From Tigriopus japonicus (taxonomy: Eukaryota; Arthropoda; Copepoda; Harpacticoida; Harpacticidae): a stretch of 64,000 nucleotides of DNA. Below the pieces are notes generated by a model, which was not told where the DNA came from, searched no databases, and saw only the letters and a list, made by a program, of their open reading frames with translations. The position numbers were made by a program, and so were the translations under genes. Of the stretch, positions 33,239 through 44,009 are shown piece by piece. How positions within the stretch are numbered: position 1 is the stretch's first letter; each line of letters starts with the position of its first letter. The stretch is taken from positions 2,166,344 to 2,230,343 of the forward strand of contig CM021314.1 of assembly GCA_010645155.1 (NCBI GenBank), given 5' to 3'.

Positions 33239-33909
33239 AAACACTGGCTACACACACAACTACACAACAGTATAACCTTGTACCAACATAGCTTTGATTT
33301 GATGCACGAAAAAAAGCATTTGCTATCCATTTTGTTGCTTTGCAAGATAACAGGCCAACACTAGAATCATAATGGAATCTTGAAATGTTGTCAAAACTAA
33401 TTTTGTCTGGCAATTTTACCACTTTTTGAGCAAAAATATGCGGGAAATGGCTATAATTGACATTTTTGCCAAAGCTTTAGTCAGATTTTATGCTTTAGAT
33501 GGACACTTTACTTTTTATGGAACTTTAATACACCACTATTAAGATTGTTAATGTCACAGACTTTGTAAAAATGCACATCTTAGGCAGGCTGGTCATCCCC
33601 TTTTTCCCTTAACTTAGTACCATTGCTACCAAGAGCACTTGTGTAAATCTGTGTTATCTGCAATAAAAACTTGCTTTGGTGTGCATTTTCAGACATTAAA
33701 ACCAATGTCAAGTACATATCAAACACCTTGTAAGCTATTAAAAGTCTTTTACTTTTGTTTTATGATGTTAAAACAATGTTGTATCTCAATAAGCTTACCT
33801 AGTGTATCACTACTTCTATGTACTCCACTGCCCACTGCACTGTTTCTACTATACTGCAGCTCTTACTGTGCAGCTTATATAGAAGTTCCAACCCTATATA
33901 TTTGTTATG

Positions 33910-33987
33910 AGTAGCGTGGCCGAGAGGTCTAAGGCGCTGGGTCACCAGTCCTCTAGGGGATCGTGGGTTCGAATCCCACCGCTACTA
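33910..33987 (+). tRNA. tRNA-Leu-like pseudogene, copy 1
   Basis: Acceptor stem AGTAGCG/CGCTACT pairs over 7 bp. The D arm (GGCCGAGAGGTCTAAGGC), class II variable arm (CCTCTAGGGG) and T arm (GTGGGTTCGAATCCCAC) are intact, with discriminator A and a T6 terminator at 33994-33999. Compared with the tRNA-Leu consensus the anticodon arm is too short: GCTGG-GTCA-CCAGT leaves a 4-base loop, so no anticodon can be read. Pol III promoter boxes are intact, so it could still be transcribed. Confidence 0.7.
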
Positions 33988-34706
33988 AAAATATTTTTTC
34001 CCGATTTTTTTCCATTTTTTCACGTTTTTCCGATTCTACTCAAAAAGTTTGGAGGTGTATTTAATAACATTTTGTTTATGTGCACCTTTTTGCAAGTTTT
34101 CCAAGATGGTTCCAACCATTTCCATGTACTAAGTACATACCAAGTACAGTGTATACAAACAAGACAACACAGAACAAAGAAAACACTGGCTACACACACA
34201 ACTACACAACAGTATAACCTTGTACCAACATAGCTTTGATTTGATGCACGAAAAAAAGCATTTGCTATCCATTTTGTTGCTTTGCAAGATAACAGGCCAA
34301 CACTAGAATCATAATGGAATCCTGAAATGTTGTCAAAACTAATTTTGTCTGGCAATTTTACCACTTTCTGAGCAAAAATATGCGGGAAATGGCTATAATA
34401 GACACTTTTGCCAAAGTTTTAGTCAGTTTTTTTGCTTTAGATGTGCACTTTACTTTTTATGGAACTTTAAAACACCACTAATAAGATTGTTAATGCCATA
34501 GACTTTGTAAAAATGCACATCTTAGGCAGGCTGGTCTACCAAGAGCACTTGTGTAAATCTGTGTTATCTGCAATAAAAACTTGCTTTGGTGTGCATTTTC
34601 AGACATTGAAACAATGTCATGTACATATCAAACACCTTGTAAGCTATTACAAGTCTTTTACTTTTGTTTTATGATGTTAAAACAATGTTGTATCACAATA
34701 AGCTTA

Positions 34707-35644
34707 AAGCTGGTCTACACATGAAACATTTTGGCTGGATTATTTGTCAAATATTCCAAAAATGTTTGGTGTTTGCCAAATGTTTCCTTTCTGTTGCTTC
34801 TACACGTGAACGTGCAGTTTGTCAATTTTTTTTTTCCTTTGGCCAAAGTGTTGCCCCTTTTTTCAAATTGTTTCAAACTGGCACTGCCAAATACTGTTTG
34901 AAAACCAGTCCCCTCTTAATAGAGTCCCGTAATTTAGAAATTGAATTGTATACTGCCACATATTGTCTCTTTTCAACGACATTTTTTCAATCTTGCTTTC
35001 TGCCCAAGACTTTTTTCTTTCCTTCAGTGTCATTTAATTTGGATGGAAAGTCTTACTCATAACGGCACGCTATGGACATTGACAATATCCACTGTCATTT
35101 TCAGTCCTTTTCTTGTCCCTCCCAACCATTTAAGACCTCTACTCTCCACTGGCATTTGGTTTTGTTGAGTTTGGTTTTGGTGAACATTGGCAGTCATAAC
35201 GGCTACTTGGCAACGTTACTACCTTGTAAACTCCTCCGAACCTGTCAGTTGACGCATTTGAGACGTGACTAGACTGTAACACTACCAACTGATTATCGAT
35301 GACTTTTGATACCGTCCATTTCCGTGGATCCTTGCAATCTGTCACAAATGATGTTTAATTTTGGCGACCTTGATGTCAAAAGTCAGAGGATTATTGTTTT
35401 GTCCTTCAATCCATTAATTTGAAACTTTTTACTTAACAAAAATCGTTTCGTGATTGGACACCCTGCATGCATCGATGTATATTTCGATTGTCGACCAGAA
35501 AAAGTTAGCCTAAGTACAAATAATTTTTCAACATGTTCAAAGTCAGAAATATTTGACAAACAGAAAATAATATTTGCCATCAAGCTAATTTTGTCTTGGA
35601 TTTGAGCAAATATTTGCCGTTTTGTTTCACGTGTAGATCAGCCT
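34707..35644. mobile_element. MITE with TTA target duplication (PIF/Harbinger-like)
   Basis: Inserted in copy 2 of the tandem duplication; copy 1 gives the empty site. TTA occurs on both sides (34704-34706, 35645-35647). Ends are imperfect inverted repeats of about 50 bp (AAGCTGGTCTACACATGAAA versus AGGCTGATCTACACGTGAAA). No transposase. A 3-bp TWA-type duplication points to PIF/Harbinger. Confidence 0.75.
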
Positions 35645-35759
35645 TTACCTAGTGTATCACTACTTCTATGTACTCCACTGCCCACTGCACTGTTTCTACT
35701 ATACTGCAGCTCTTACTGTGCAGCTTATATAGAAGTTCCAACCCTACATATTTGTTATG

Positions 35760-35837
35760 AGTAGCGTGGGCGAGAGGTCTAAGGCGTTGGGTCACCAGTC
35801 CTCTAGGGGATCGTGGGTTCGAATCCCACCGCTACTA
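35760..35837 (+). tRNA. tRNA-Leu-like pseudogene, copy 2
   Basis: Same structure as 33910-33987 with two changes (GGGCGAG in the D arm, GTTGG in the anticodon stem) and the same short anticodon loop. A T6 run follows. It arose by the segmental duplication. Confidence 0.7.
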
Positions 35838-36385
35838 ATAATATTTTTTCCCAATTTTCTTCCTTTCTTCACGTTTTTCCGATTCTACTCAAAAAGTTTG
35901 GAGGTGTATTTAATAACATTTTGTTTATGTGCACCTTTTTGCAAGTTTTCCAAGATGGTTCCAACCATTTCCATGTACTAAGTACATACCAAGTACAGTG
36001 TATACAAACAAGACAACACAGAACAAAGAAAACACTGGCTACACACACTACTACACAACAGTATAACCTTGTACCAACATAGCTTTGATTTGATGCACGA
36101 AAAAAAGCATTTGCTATCCATTTTGTTGCTTTGCAAGATAACAGGCCAACACTAGAATCATAATGGAATCTTGAAATATTGTCAAAACTAATTTTGTCTG
36201 GCAATTTTACCACTTTCTGAGCAAAAATATGCGGGAAATGGCTAAAATTGACAGCGTGATCTCCATAGTCGTACACGAGCTCAGTTCCAGCTGGGATGTC
36301 TGTTTTCGCAATAAAAATCAATCTGGGTTTGTTTTGGAACTCCAGAATCTTTGGCATCAGATTTGGTGCTCTGCGTGAATGATTA

Positions 36386-37671
36386 ACAGTGTGTCTACCC
36401 AAATCCCTAACAAATTGCCGCATGAAAACAATCTGCCTGATTCTCAAAGATGAAATAAGATACAGCAATGAAATTTTGGGGGGTATTTATTGAAGGTATT
36501 AGCTTTCTATTTCTCGAAATAGCCACCGTTTGCGGCCAGCATGGCCTCGATCCTGGGCCAAAACGCCTTGCAGGCCTTGACGACGTACTCCTCGGACATG
36601 TTGGCCCACTCACGCTCAACCGCTGCCTTGAGGTCGCCAACACTTGCGTGGGGGGTCGAGCAAGCCTTCCTCTCCACTTCGCCCCAAACGGCGTAATCGA
36701 GTGGTGAGCAGTCTGGCGACGACGGGGGCCACATCGTCCAGGGCCAGAAATTCTCAAAGTTCTCTGAGCACCACTTCTGAACCTTCTTGCTCTTGTGGCT
36801 CGGAGCCGAGTCCTGCTGCCACACATAGCCACCCTGAGGAAAGGTGGCGTCAATCCAGGGCTTCACCACGTTTTTCAAGACATCCAGGTACACCTCTGTG
36901 TCAATCTTGAGGCCTTTGGCGAACCAGAAGGGGGGCATCCTGGCGCCGTTGCTCGCCACGACACCTAACATCATTGCCGACGCTGGATGCTTCGTCTTCA
37001 TGATGGGAGGGACATCCTTGACCTGATAGGCCAGCCATCTGTCGTTCCTAGCGTTCCTGGCCTGTCCACAGTCCGCATCTTCTTGTCTGAGAAAATGCGC
37101 ACGGTGGACGCGCCATTGTGCTTCATCCAGGTCAAAAGACGTCTGCCTTTGAGGACCCTTGCTGCTATGGTCTGCTCCAAGAGGAGCTGCCTCACTCAAC
37201 GGACGTAGGACTTCATCCCAAGGAACTTTATGGCCTTCTGGATGCTCCTTTTGGAGACGTCCAAGGTCTTTGCCAGGTTCCTCTGGCTTGTGGAGGGACT
37301 GGCCTCAATCTTCACCTTCAGGTCGGCCAGGAACTCGGCTGTCAGCTTCTTGTTGTGCCCCCCGGAGCCAGGCTTCCTGGAGAAGTCTCTCCCGGCGTCT
37401 TTAAGCTTCTTGACGTGGGCGACAAGCCAGCGACTGCAGCCAACAATGCGGCAGACGTCATTCGTCTTAGCTCCGGCGTCGAGAAGATCGGACACCCTTT
37501 GCCTTTTGGCCTCCATCTTCTCTCAATTTTGTCGTAGCTCAATATTGTTTACATAAAACCGGTTTAGAATTGTTTACTGTACCTATTAATACAAAGTACG
37601 CGCCAATCCAGCAAAGGGTTCCCAAGTTATGACAAGTTAAACTGATGTTAGGGATTTGGGTAGACACACTG
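36386..37671 (-). mobile_element. mariner-like transposon (DD37D type) inside the SET exon
   Basis: The ends are inverted repeats of about 25 bp, CAGTGTGTCTACCCAAATCC. TA adjoins the right end; the left has TAA. The minus-strand transposase starts at 37516: paired helix-turn-helix to 37196, then, after a shift, LLLEQTIAARVLKGRRLLTW and FSDKK (first D). After a second shift near 37075 the core runs to a stop at 36507, with WQQDSAPSH (second D) and SPDCSPLDY (third D). I count 37 residues between the last two aspartates. Two frameshifts make it non-autonomous. Confidence 0.88.
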
Positions 37672-37714
37672 TATTAAGCGTCCCATTCGGCGGCTCTCGT
37701 AAGTGGCATCGATG

Positions 37715-38297
37715 CTGGAATGATTTGTAATTGTTGTAAACTTCTTTCATTTCCGAATTCACTATGGTAATGAACGTAATTAAGACAATGACAGTCAAAG
37801 TCATGACAAATATTCTGGTAACGTAACCTCAAAACCCTTGCCTTAACAAAGATATCTTCAGAACATAAGTTGAAACATAAGTTTGTTTCCATGCTTTTAA
37901 TACTGGAAGTACAAGAGTCACGTGGAACTTGAGTTAAAGGTTCCACAGGAGGTAACTACATGGATGCAACATTGACGCAAACTCTCCATATTTTGACCTA
38001 TCCCCTAACTTGAGGGAATGTGAAGCTTAAATTAGAGAATTACTTTAAACTCGTGCCAGAGTTTCTTCATATCAAATTGTAAGAAACGTGCAAAGTGATG
38101 AAATCTTTAGACCAATGTTTCGAGCAAATTGGCATATTCATTTTTTAAAACAATGTAATTGACATTGCTGACTGAACTCATCGACCTTGACGTATTATAA
38201 TAAATGTTAATTGACAGCTGTCTTCTTTCCATTTGTCATTTAAAATGCATCGTATTAATGATCAACTTTAACTAATTTTATCTATGGATAAACTTAC
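37715..38297 (-). other. intron of the KMT5A-like locus
   Basis: GTAAGT donor and TTCCAG acceptor bound 583 bases of AT-rich sequence without other features. Confidence 0.7.
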
Positions 38298-38605
38298 CAT
38301 AGGTTTCGGTTGTTGTACTTAAAGTAGTACAGGTATCGCCCATACTGAACTCCACACCGTTCTTCTCTACGTTTGGCCTCAGATCTTTGTAAAAGGTCAC
38401 CAGCGTACTCCGCAACAAACTCTCCCTTCTTGAAATTTCTCATCGTCACAATACCCCGTCCTTTCCCCGGAAAGATGTCAATGGCCAATTCGTCGACTCG
38501 ATCACACTCAGCCTGGAGATACAGTTCCATCGTGCGTTGGAACTTTTCCTCATGGACAGTCTTGGTTTTACGTGGGGAACGCCAAACCTTTGAACACCTT
38601 GCCAT

Positions 38606-39010
38606 GTTAAATTTGTTCCTTACACGAACAATTCTCGAAGCACTTTTGCACCCCTTGACCGGCAATTGTAGGAATAAAATTGGTTGCGTTCCCAATGTGT
38701 TAACGTCACTTTGCTTTGCAACAATGTATCTCTTCAATCCAGAAGAAATAAAATAGCGGGAGTTGAAGAGCACTCTGCCAAGAATGAAGAATGGAATGTT
38801 TTTGAAGTTGAACCTCAGACCTTCCATATTTGTAACATGGAACGCGTTCATGGATGGAATGAGTTCAGCGTTGTTCACAAATATAAACCAATTAGCGTAG
38901 AATCAATGTTTTAGCGATTTCGTAACAAAACCAGTAAAGGGGAACAGGGCACTCCATGATTAGTGATACATTAGTGATTCCTCTTCAAATTTTTGTCAGT
39001 GTTAATTGCA
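38606..39010. other. upstream flank of the KMT5A-like locus
   Basis: The minus frame stays open further upstream (to about 38878), but without family similarity. The ATG at 38605 (AACATGG context) was preferred as start; an exon boundary near 38600 is an alternative. Confidence 0.35.
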
Positions 39011-39060
39011 GTGACGGACCGAAAACGCTTTCGGCCCAAATTTGGCTTTCGTAATAACGA
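39011..39060 (+). repeat. truncated end of the hAT-type MITE family seen at 56.0 kb
   Basis: GTGACGGACCGAAAACGCTT TCGGCC matches the terminal sequence of 56023-56345 (read from its right end). Confidence 0.55.
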
Positions 39061-39105
39061 AAAGCAAATATGCACCATAAAGAATGGAGTGTGACAATAT
39101 GGCAC

Positions 39106-40330
39106 TAACAGATCAAGATGCTTTTGAGGCCATCAGGAGCTTCAAGCTCCAAGTTCTCTTGGACCTGATGGTGTGATATTTCAGTTACTGAAGAAATGAT
39201 CACAAATTCTTGCCTGTGTTTTGTCCTATTTGATGCGTCGCATCTTAGATCAGGGCAAGTTTGCCACTTCTCTAAAAGTAAGTCATGTCGTTCCAATTTC
39301 AAAGGGCAAGGATAAGTTACTCCCTAGTAAATATAGGCCCATTTTTCTTACTTCCAGTATTGCAAAGGTCCTTGAGAAGATCATGAAGTCCAAGCTTGTT
39401 GAGTATTAGGAAGCCCAGGGCAGCTAGGTTTTGAGCCCTTTTTAATTCAGTCACCCAATTGATTGACCATATTGAGCAGATCATTGACGGGCTTGAAAGT
39501 CACGAGTTAGTTGATGTACAGCAGTCTATCTTGACTTTGCCAAGGCCTTTGATGGGGGAGATCATGGTCATTTGCTCGATCAACTGAAACAGTGGCCCAC
39601 GAGGGATTTAGGAGTTATCAGGCAAGATGTTGGAAAGTTGGAAGAGCATTTCCAGTTGAAGATGGGGAAAGCATTTCAAACCTGTGGCTGGATCTTTCGA
39701 CTTGAAATTGCGAAAGATAACATTACGATGCTAAGTCTGTACAATTCCATTGTACAACTGCATCTTGAATGTGCTTCCTGCATTTGGGCTCCAATGAGTT
39801 CAACAGGTTTGCAAAAGGTCTAGCAGGTCCAATGATGTTTCACTAGAAACAGAAATTAGGGCTCTACAGTACTCAGAGAAGGTATGAAAAGTATGTGATA
39901 CTGTGTGTTTTGAAGAGCATTTATGGGCTCTGTCCTTTTTGAGATCGGTTGTAGCGTTCGTAGAGGTTTTACGTGCGTTCTGAGAGCACCTCCAAATCCA
40001 AAAGAATTGAAGCTACTTCGATCAATGAAGTTCTCCTCTCTTCTTAATCAGGCCCCTTCATTCTTCAATTTGTTGTCCATTAGTCTTCATCGGGAATATG
40101 CAGGAGCAAATCCTGTAACAGCTTTGAAAGCAGGGTAAGATTAATTTTTAAACACCATTCCCGATTCAACCCACTATCCCAGGGTTGTCCAGATCTGCCA
40201 ACAGGAACTCGTTGGCAGATCAAATGTTGTATAAATGTTAATTGTATAAATTGAATTAATGTTCTGTTTGTTTACAGGGAATCGCATTCCTTGTAGCGGT
40301 AGTAGAAAATCCGCAACCAACTGATTTGAA
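39106..40330 (+). pseudogene. CR1-like LINE remnant with 3' tail
   Basis: Broken frames match a non-LTR reverse transcriptase. 39109-39409 has the region around VVPISKGKDKLLPSKYRPIF and LTSSIAKVLEKI. 39572-39823 has GKAFQTCGWIFR and SIVQLHLECASCIWAP. 39923-40138 has the C-terminal end (RRGFTCVLRAPP, PVTALKAG). Stops, shifts and an internal deletion separate them; the catalytic F/Y-A-D-D box is not preserved. The 3' UTR contains TTTACAGGGAATCGCATTCC then TTGTAGCGGTAG (about 40275-40305), shared with the SINE at 6436-6645. Confidence 0.8.
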
Positions 40331-41651
40331 CTGATTGCCACTGAACCAGTGGCAAAAGTAATATTTGATAGTATTATCTGACGGAGCATTTCTCTCATTA
40401 CAATTATGAAACTTTTCCTTTCCGTCTTTTACCATTTTCTTTAGTAAAAATCAATGTTTTAAGACAACACAAAAACCGTATTGAGGCATTTTCAACATGA
40501 TGCCAAACACGTCAACATTAATGAGCTGTCGAAAAAAAGGAAGGGCAATAATCCATGGGCATTTGAGACGCATGCCTAATTATGAACGGAGTAAAAGGCA
40601 CCATATGCATATTTTGCAGTAGCATTGCATTTTGTCGGACAAGAAAAGTAGTTTTCCCCCATCTAGTAGGAGGATCACTTTAGTTCATCCATGGTGAAGG
40701 CACTTAAAATGTAATATTTCTCATCAGACTATCAATGCAGACGAGAAACAATAATAGTACTTTATTTACAACTCCAAAAATATTAAAACACTGACTTCAC
40801 TCAAAAGCATGAATGTCATTACCAAGCAATCCAAGCTGCCATAAGGATCAATTAACACGCAGATGACAACAAAGAACGAAATTGAAATCACTCTGAACTC
40901 GTGAAATCTTTGTCCATTGATGTTATTATGGGGACAAAATCTCCAACTAATTAGTCCGGTATATTGGCTGTGAACGCTCAACCAGGAAACTCATTACAAA
41001 CAACCACGAATTCAGTATTATTCACCCTTCAATATAATGCAACATCTGTAAAGTGTGTACATATTACCAATCCGATAACAGTAAGTAAAATGTAGTTTCA
41101 TCCTTTTCACAACGACAGAAAATCTTCGAATTTGTTTTCAAGGTTGTCAGGCATTCACTTTCAATTTTCAATATAATGTGCAACGTTAACAATCGAAACA
41201 ATCTGTCACCGAAAAGTCGTGGAATATGTAACCGAAAAGTCGTGGAATATGTATGAAGTTAGAAATTTTTTTTTATGCCACGAATTAACCATGTGTCTAA
41301 ACATACGTAAAGAAATTATCTTTATAAATAAAACGGCAAGTTTGGCTTACAATTCTAAGCCACTTTAACCGGTAAAAGGACACAATGCCAAAATTGAATT
41401 GCCAAAAAAAAATGTGAATTGCAAAACCACAACACGTGCATAAAAATGCATGGAATGCCCTTTCCTTACAGTAATATAAAGATGTAATAATATGTGAGTA
41501 TAATGCGGTGACGTACTTTGGCAACCTACCGACAACTTATTGGTGACAGGATTTCTTCCTTCAATCGAAGACTTTTGCGTATTTCTTAAGTGTTAACTTG
41601 ATAACCTTGAAATTTTTGCGTAATCAACCATGCTATTATTCTTTTTATTAG
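40331..41651. other. intergenic, no gene seen
   Basis: AT-rich. A short direct duplication (ACCGAAAAGTCGTGGAATATGT) occurs at about 41210 and 41231. Confidence 0.45.
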
Positions 41652-43850
41652 ATTGTCCAAGGATTCTTCCAAGAAAAGAAAGTCGCCAGACATGCCTAAT
41701 GGAGCGAAACCTCCCAATAAGGGGGCTTAAGTCAGAATCAATTATGAGAAGGAAGTAAGATTCTAACACGTTACGATAGTTAGACCACTGTTATTGACAT
41801 GAATGTAAATGACCAGGCTAAATTTAAAGTTGCCAAATTTACTCTTTGCAATGTAATGTTTCTTTGTAAAACAAAGAATGTAATTAACTAGCTTTAAAAT
41901 GGGACAAGCGAAATCATACTACTCATTTGGTTCACGTAACCATAGTTAGTCCGCTTTTCAAAATCATTTGACACAATTTCATCCAAATAAATGTAGATGA
42001 CCAGCATGGGCACAGGAAATGTAATATTTAGTACAATCTTGGTTCTGTTAACATTTCTTTTCAAGAGAAATTCTCCACACCTCCCTCAATGGGGGAAAAG
42101 GAGCCCGTTGAAGACCCCAATGCATCAATGATCGTGAAAGAGAATAAGTAACTTGTTAAACAAGTTTTTAAACATTAAAACTCTATTGTTGTCATGAATG
42201 CGATTGACACCCCCATGTACAACATATTACTCGTTTCGTTTTGAATTCCGTAAAATATCGTTCCCTTACCATTGCTATTTTCTTAGATTGTCCCAGGATG
42301 GAACAATGGCTTCGTCACCTCGAATGAAAGTCGCCACACCTCTCTCCATGGGGCAAAGCACGCCTGTTAAAGGACCAAATGCGTCAATGGTTTTGAAAGA
42401 GAAGATGTTTAGCAAGTTTTTAAACATTAAAACACTATTTTTTAAATGCATGCAATTGACACCACCATCAAAGTACAGATGAAATATTTCTTTTCAAATT
42501 CCATATGACTTTGTTCCATTACCATTGTTGTTTGTTTTTTAAGATTATCCTTGGAACGGTGGCGTCCTCATCTCGAGAAAAACTTGCCAGACCTCGCTCG
42601 ATTGGGCAAACCGAGCCCGTTAAAGACTCAAATGCATCAATGATCGTGAAAAGGAAGAGGTAAGTTATTAAACAAGTTTTTAAACATTAAAGCGCTATTT
42701 TGGAAATGAATACAATTGACACCACCCTCGACAACATATTACTTCTTCTTTTCAAATTCCACATGATCGCGTTTCCTTACCATTGATATCTTATTATTGA
42801 AGATTATCCATGGATGGAACGGTGGCTTCATCATCTCGAGAAGAACTTGCCAGACCTCCCTCGATGGGGCAAACCGAGCCGGCTCAAGGCCCAAATGCAT
42901 CAATGATCGTGAAGAAGAAGAAGTAAGTTATGAAACAAGTGCTTCAACATGAAAACACTATTTTTGTAATGAGTGCGATTGACACCACCATCTAGAACAT
43001 ATTACTCGTTTATTATTGAATTCTGTAACACGTTGTTCCCTTAACATTGTTATTTGTTTTTTAAGAGTGTCCAAAGATGGAACGATGGCTTTGTCACCTC
43101 TAGTGGAAGTCGCCAGAACGAGATGTCTTTCCAGGCAGAACTCCTTCTTTGTTTGGGTGGTAGAGCCGTGGAATCGACTTCCCTTGTCTGTTCGTCTTCT
43201 GGATGGTCTTTCGGCGTTCCGGAGATGGGTTGGAACCGGAAGAAGAAAATATTTCGTGATTGATCGTGGTTTATTTACGTATTGACCGATGTGTATTGTC
43301 TCAGTGATTCCTCTACATCTTGATGGTTGTCATATTTTTCGTCGTACTTTTTGTCCTTCCAAATTAGACTGACGTGTGACATTTCTTCTTTTTCTTTATT
43401 TTGTTTTTCTGGTTTAGGTTTTTATCTTTCTTTCTTTTAATCCTCTGTTTGTCGCCTATACTCTTTTTTACACATGGTGTTTTAGAGTGGCAAAACCAAT
43501 AAACAATAAACACCACCCTTTACAACATGTTACTTATTTCTTTTTAAGTTAACTCTTTTAAGTTATTAAAAATGTTTTTAAACATTAAAACGCTATTTTG
43601 AAAATGAATACGATTGACACAACCCTGTACAACATATTACTTATTTATTTTTAAGTTACGAAACAAGTTTTTAAACATTTAAACGATATTCTAAAAATGA
43701 ATACAATTGACACCACCCTCTACAACATCAGCTAATTTTTTAAATTGTCCCAGGATGGAACAATGGCCTTGTCACCTCGAATGAAAGTCGCCACACCTCT
43801 CTCCATTGATCAAAACACGCCTGTCAAAGGACCAAATGCATGCATCATTA
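41652..43850 (+). repeat. tandem array of exon-like 120-nt units, about 260-bp period
   Basis: Units at 41652-41754, 42066-42147, 42287-42403, 42544-42659, 42803-42922, 43066-43118 and 43744-43850. Most have a T-rich tract and AG before the unit; 41652, 42066, 42544 and 42803 have a GT donor after it (AG|GTAAGT or AA|GTAAGT). The best unit (42803-42922) is exactly 120 nt, begins and ends in the same phase, and reads DGTVASSSREELARPPSMGQ then TEPAQGPNASMIVKKKK. Intervening 140-bp spacers are also conserved (TTTTTAAACATTAAAACACT, AATTGACACCACC). Several units have lost frame or a splice site: a 4-nt deletion in 42544, no donor in 42287, no acceptor AG in 43744. No known protein is recognised. 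Confidence 0.65.
43115..43512 (+). pseudogene. 5'-truncated LINE 3' end inserted in the array
   Basis: The frame reads FFVWVVEPWNRLPLSVRLLD then GLSAFRRWV, the usual C-terminal motif of CR1/Jockey-type reverse transcriptases, with a stop at 43283-43285. A T/C-rich 3' UTR follows, ending in AATAAACAATAAA. It begins abruptly inside one exon-like unit, and the array sequence (CACCACCCT) resumes after it. Confidence 0.7.
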
Positions 43851-44009
43851 CGCACTAAACCCTCAATAGCAAGCCGGGCAGTTTCACACAGGGTTGACAA
43901 GAAATAACTTTAGGGACTCAAAAACACATGAAGAACAAGTCCAATCAGTGCCAAAAAAATACCATGTGACCAGAAGACAAGCAGCTACTTTAAGAAAAGT
44001 AACTCTAAT
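43851..44009. other. non-coding spacer
   Basis: No feature is seen apart from the first AGCAAG motifs of the following satellite. Confidence 0.4.

Larger units (their letters stand above)
33239..36253 (+). repeat. tandem segmental duplication (about 0.94-kb unit, 2.2 copies)
   Basis: AACACTGGCTACACACAC starts near 33239, 34183 and 36032. Copy 1 is 33239-34182. Copy 2 (34183-36031) is the same unit minus about 34 bases and plus the 938-bp MITE at 34707-35644. Copy 3 is truncated at about 36253, where it abuts the KMT5A-like exon. Each full unit contains one tRNA-Leu-like sequence. Confidence 0.85.
36253..38605 (-). pseudogene. KMT5A/SET8-like histone H4K20 methyltransferase, SET exon split by a mariner element
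   Basis: Minus strand. Exon A is about 38605-38298 (donor CTATG|GTAAGT). It encodes a basic leader, then KGRGIVTMRNFKKGEFVAEY, GDLL and YYFKYNN, the first half of a KMT5A-type SET domain. Exon B starts at 37714 (acceptor CATTCCAG); in phase it gives CIDATYESRRMGRLI, reaching 37674. The mariner element follows, and from about 36383 the frame resumes as NHSRRAPN, IFIAKTDIPAG and TELVYDYGD, the AdoMet-binding and catalytic part. KMT5A enzymes monomethylate histone H4 lysine 20 in the nucleus. The C-terminus past YDYGD is lost where the tandem repeat begins. The intron argues against a retrocopy; this is a broken gene or gene duplicate. Confidence 0.85.

Noticed and set aside
33907..34233. Protein frames starting over the tRNA-like sequences (MSSVAERSKALGHQ)
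   Set aside because: This is the well-known spurious translation of a tRNA gene.
35869..36252. Extension of the SET-domain frame into the tandem repeat as a genuine C-terminus
   Set aside because: The same sequence occurs in the two other repeat copies without any SET domain, so it is repeat DNA read through by chance.
36468..37556. Plus-strand frames in the mariner region
   Set aside because: They are antisense shadows of the transposase.
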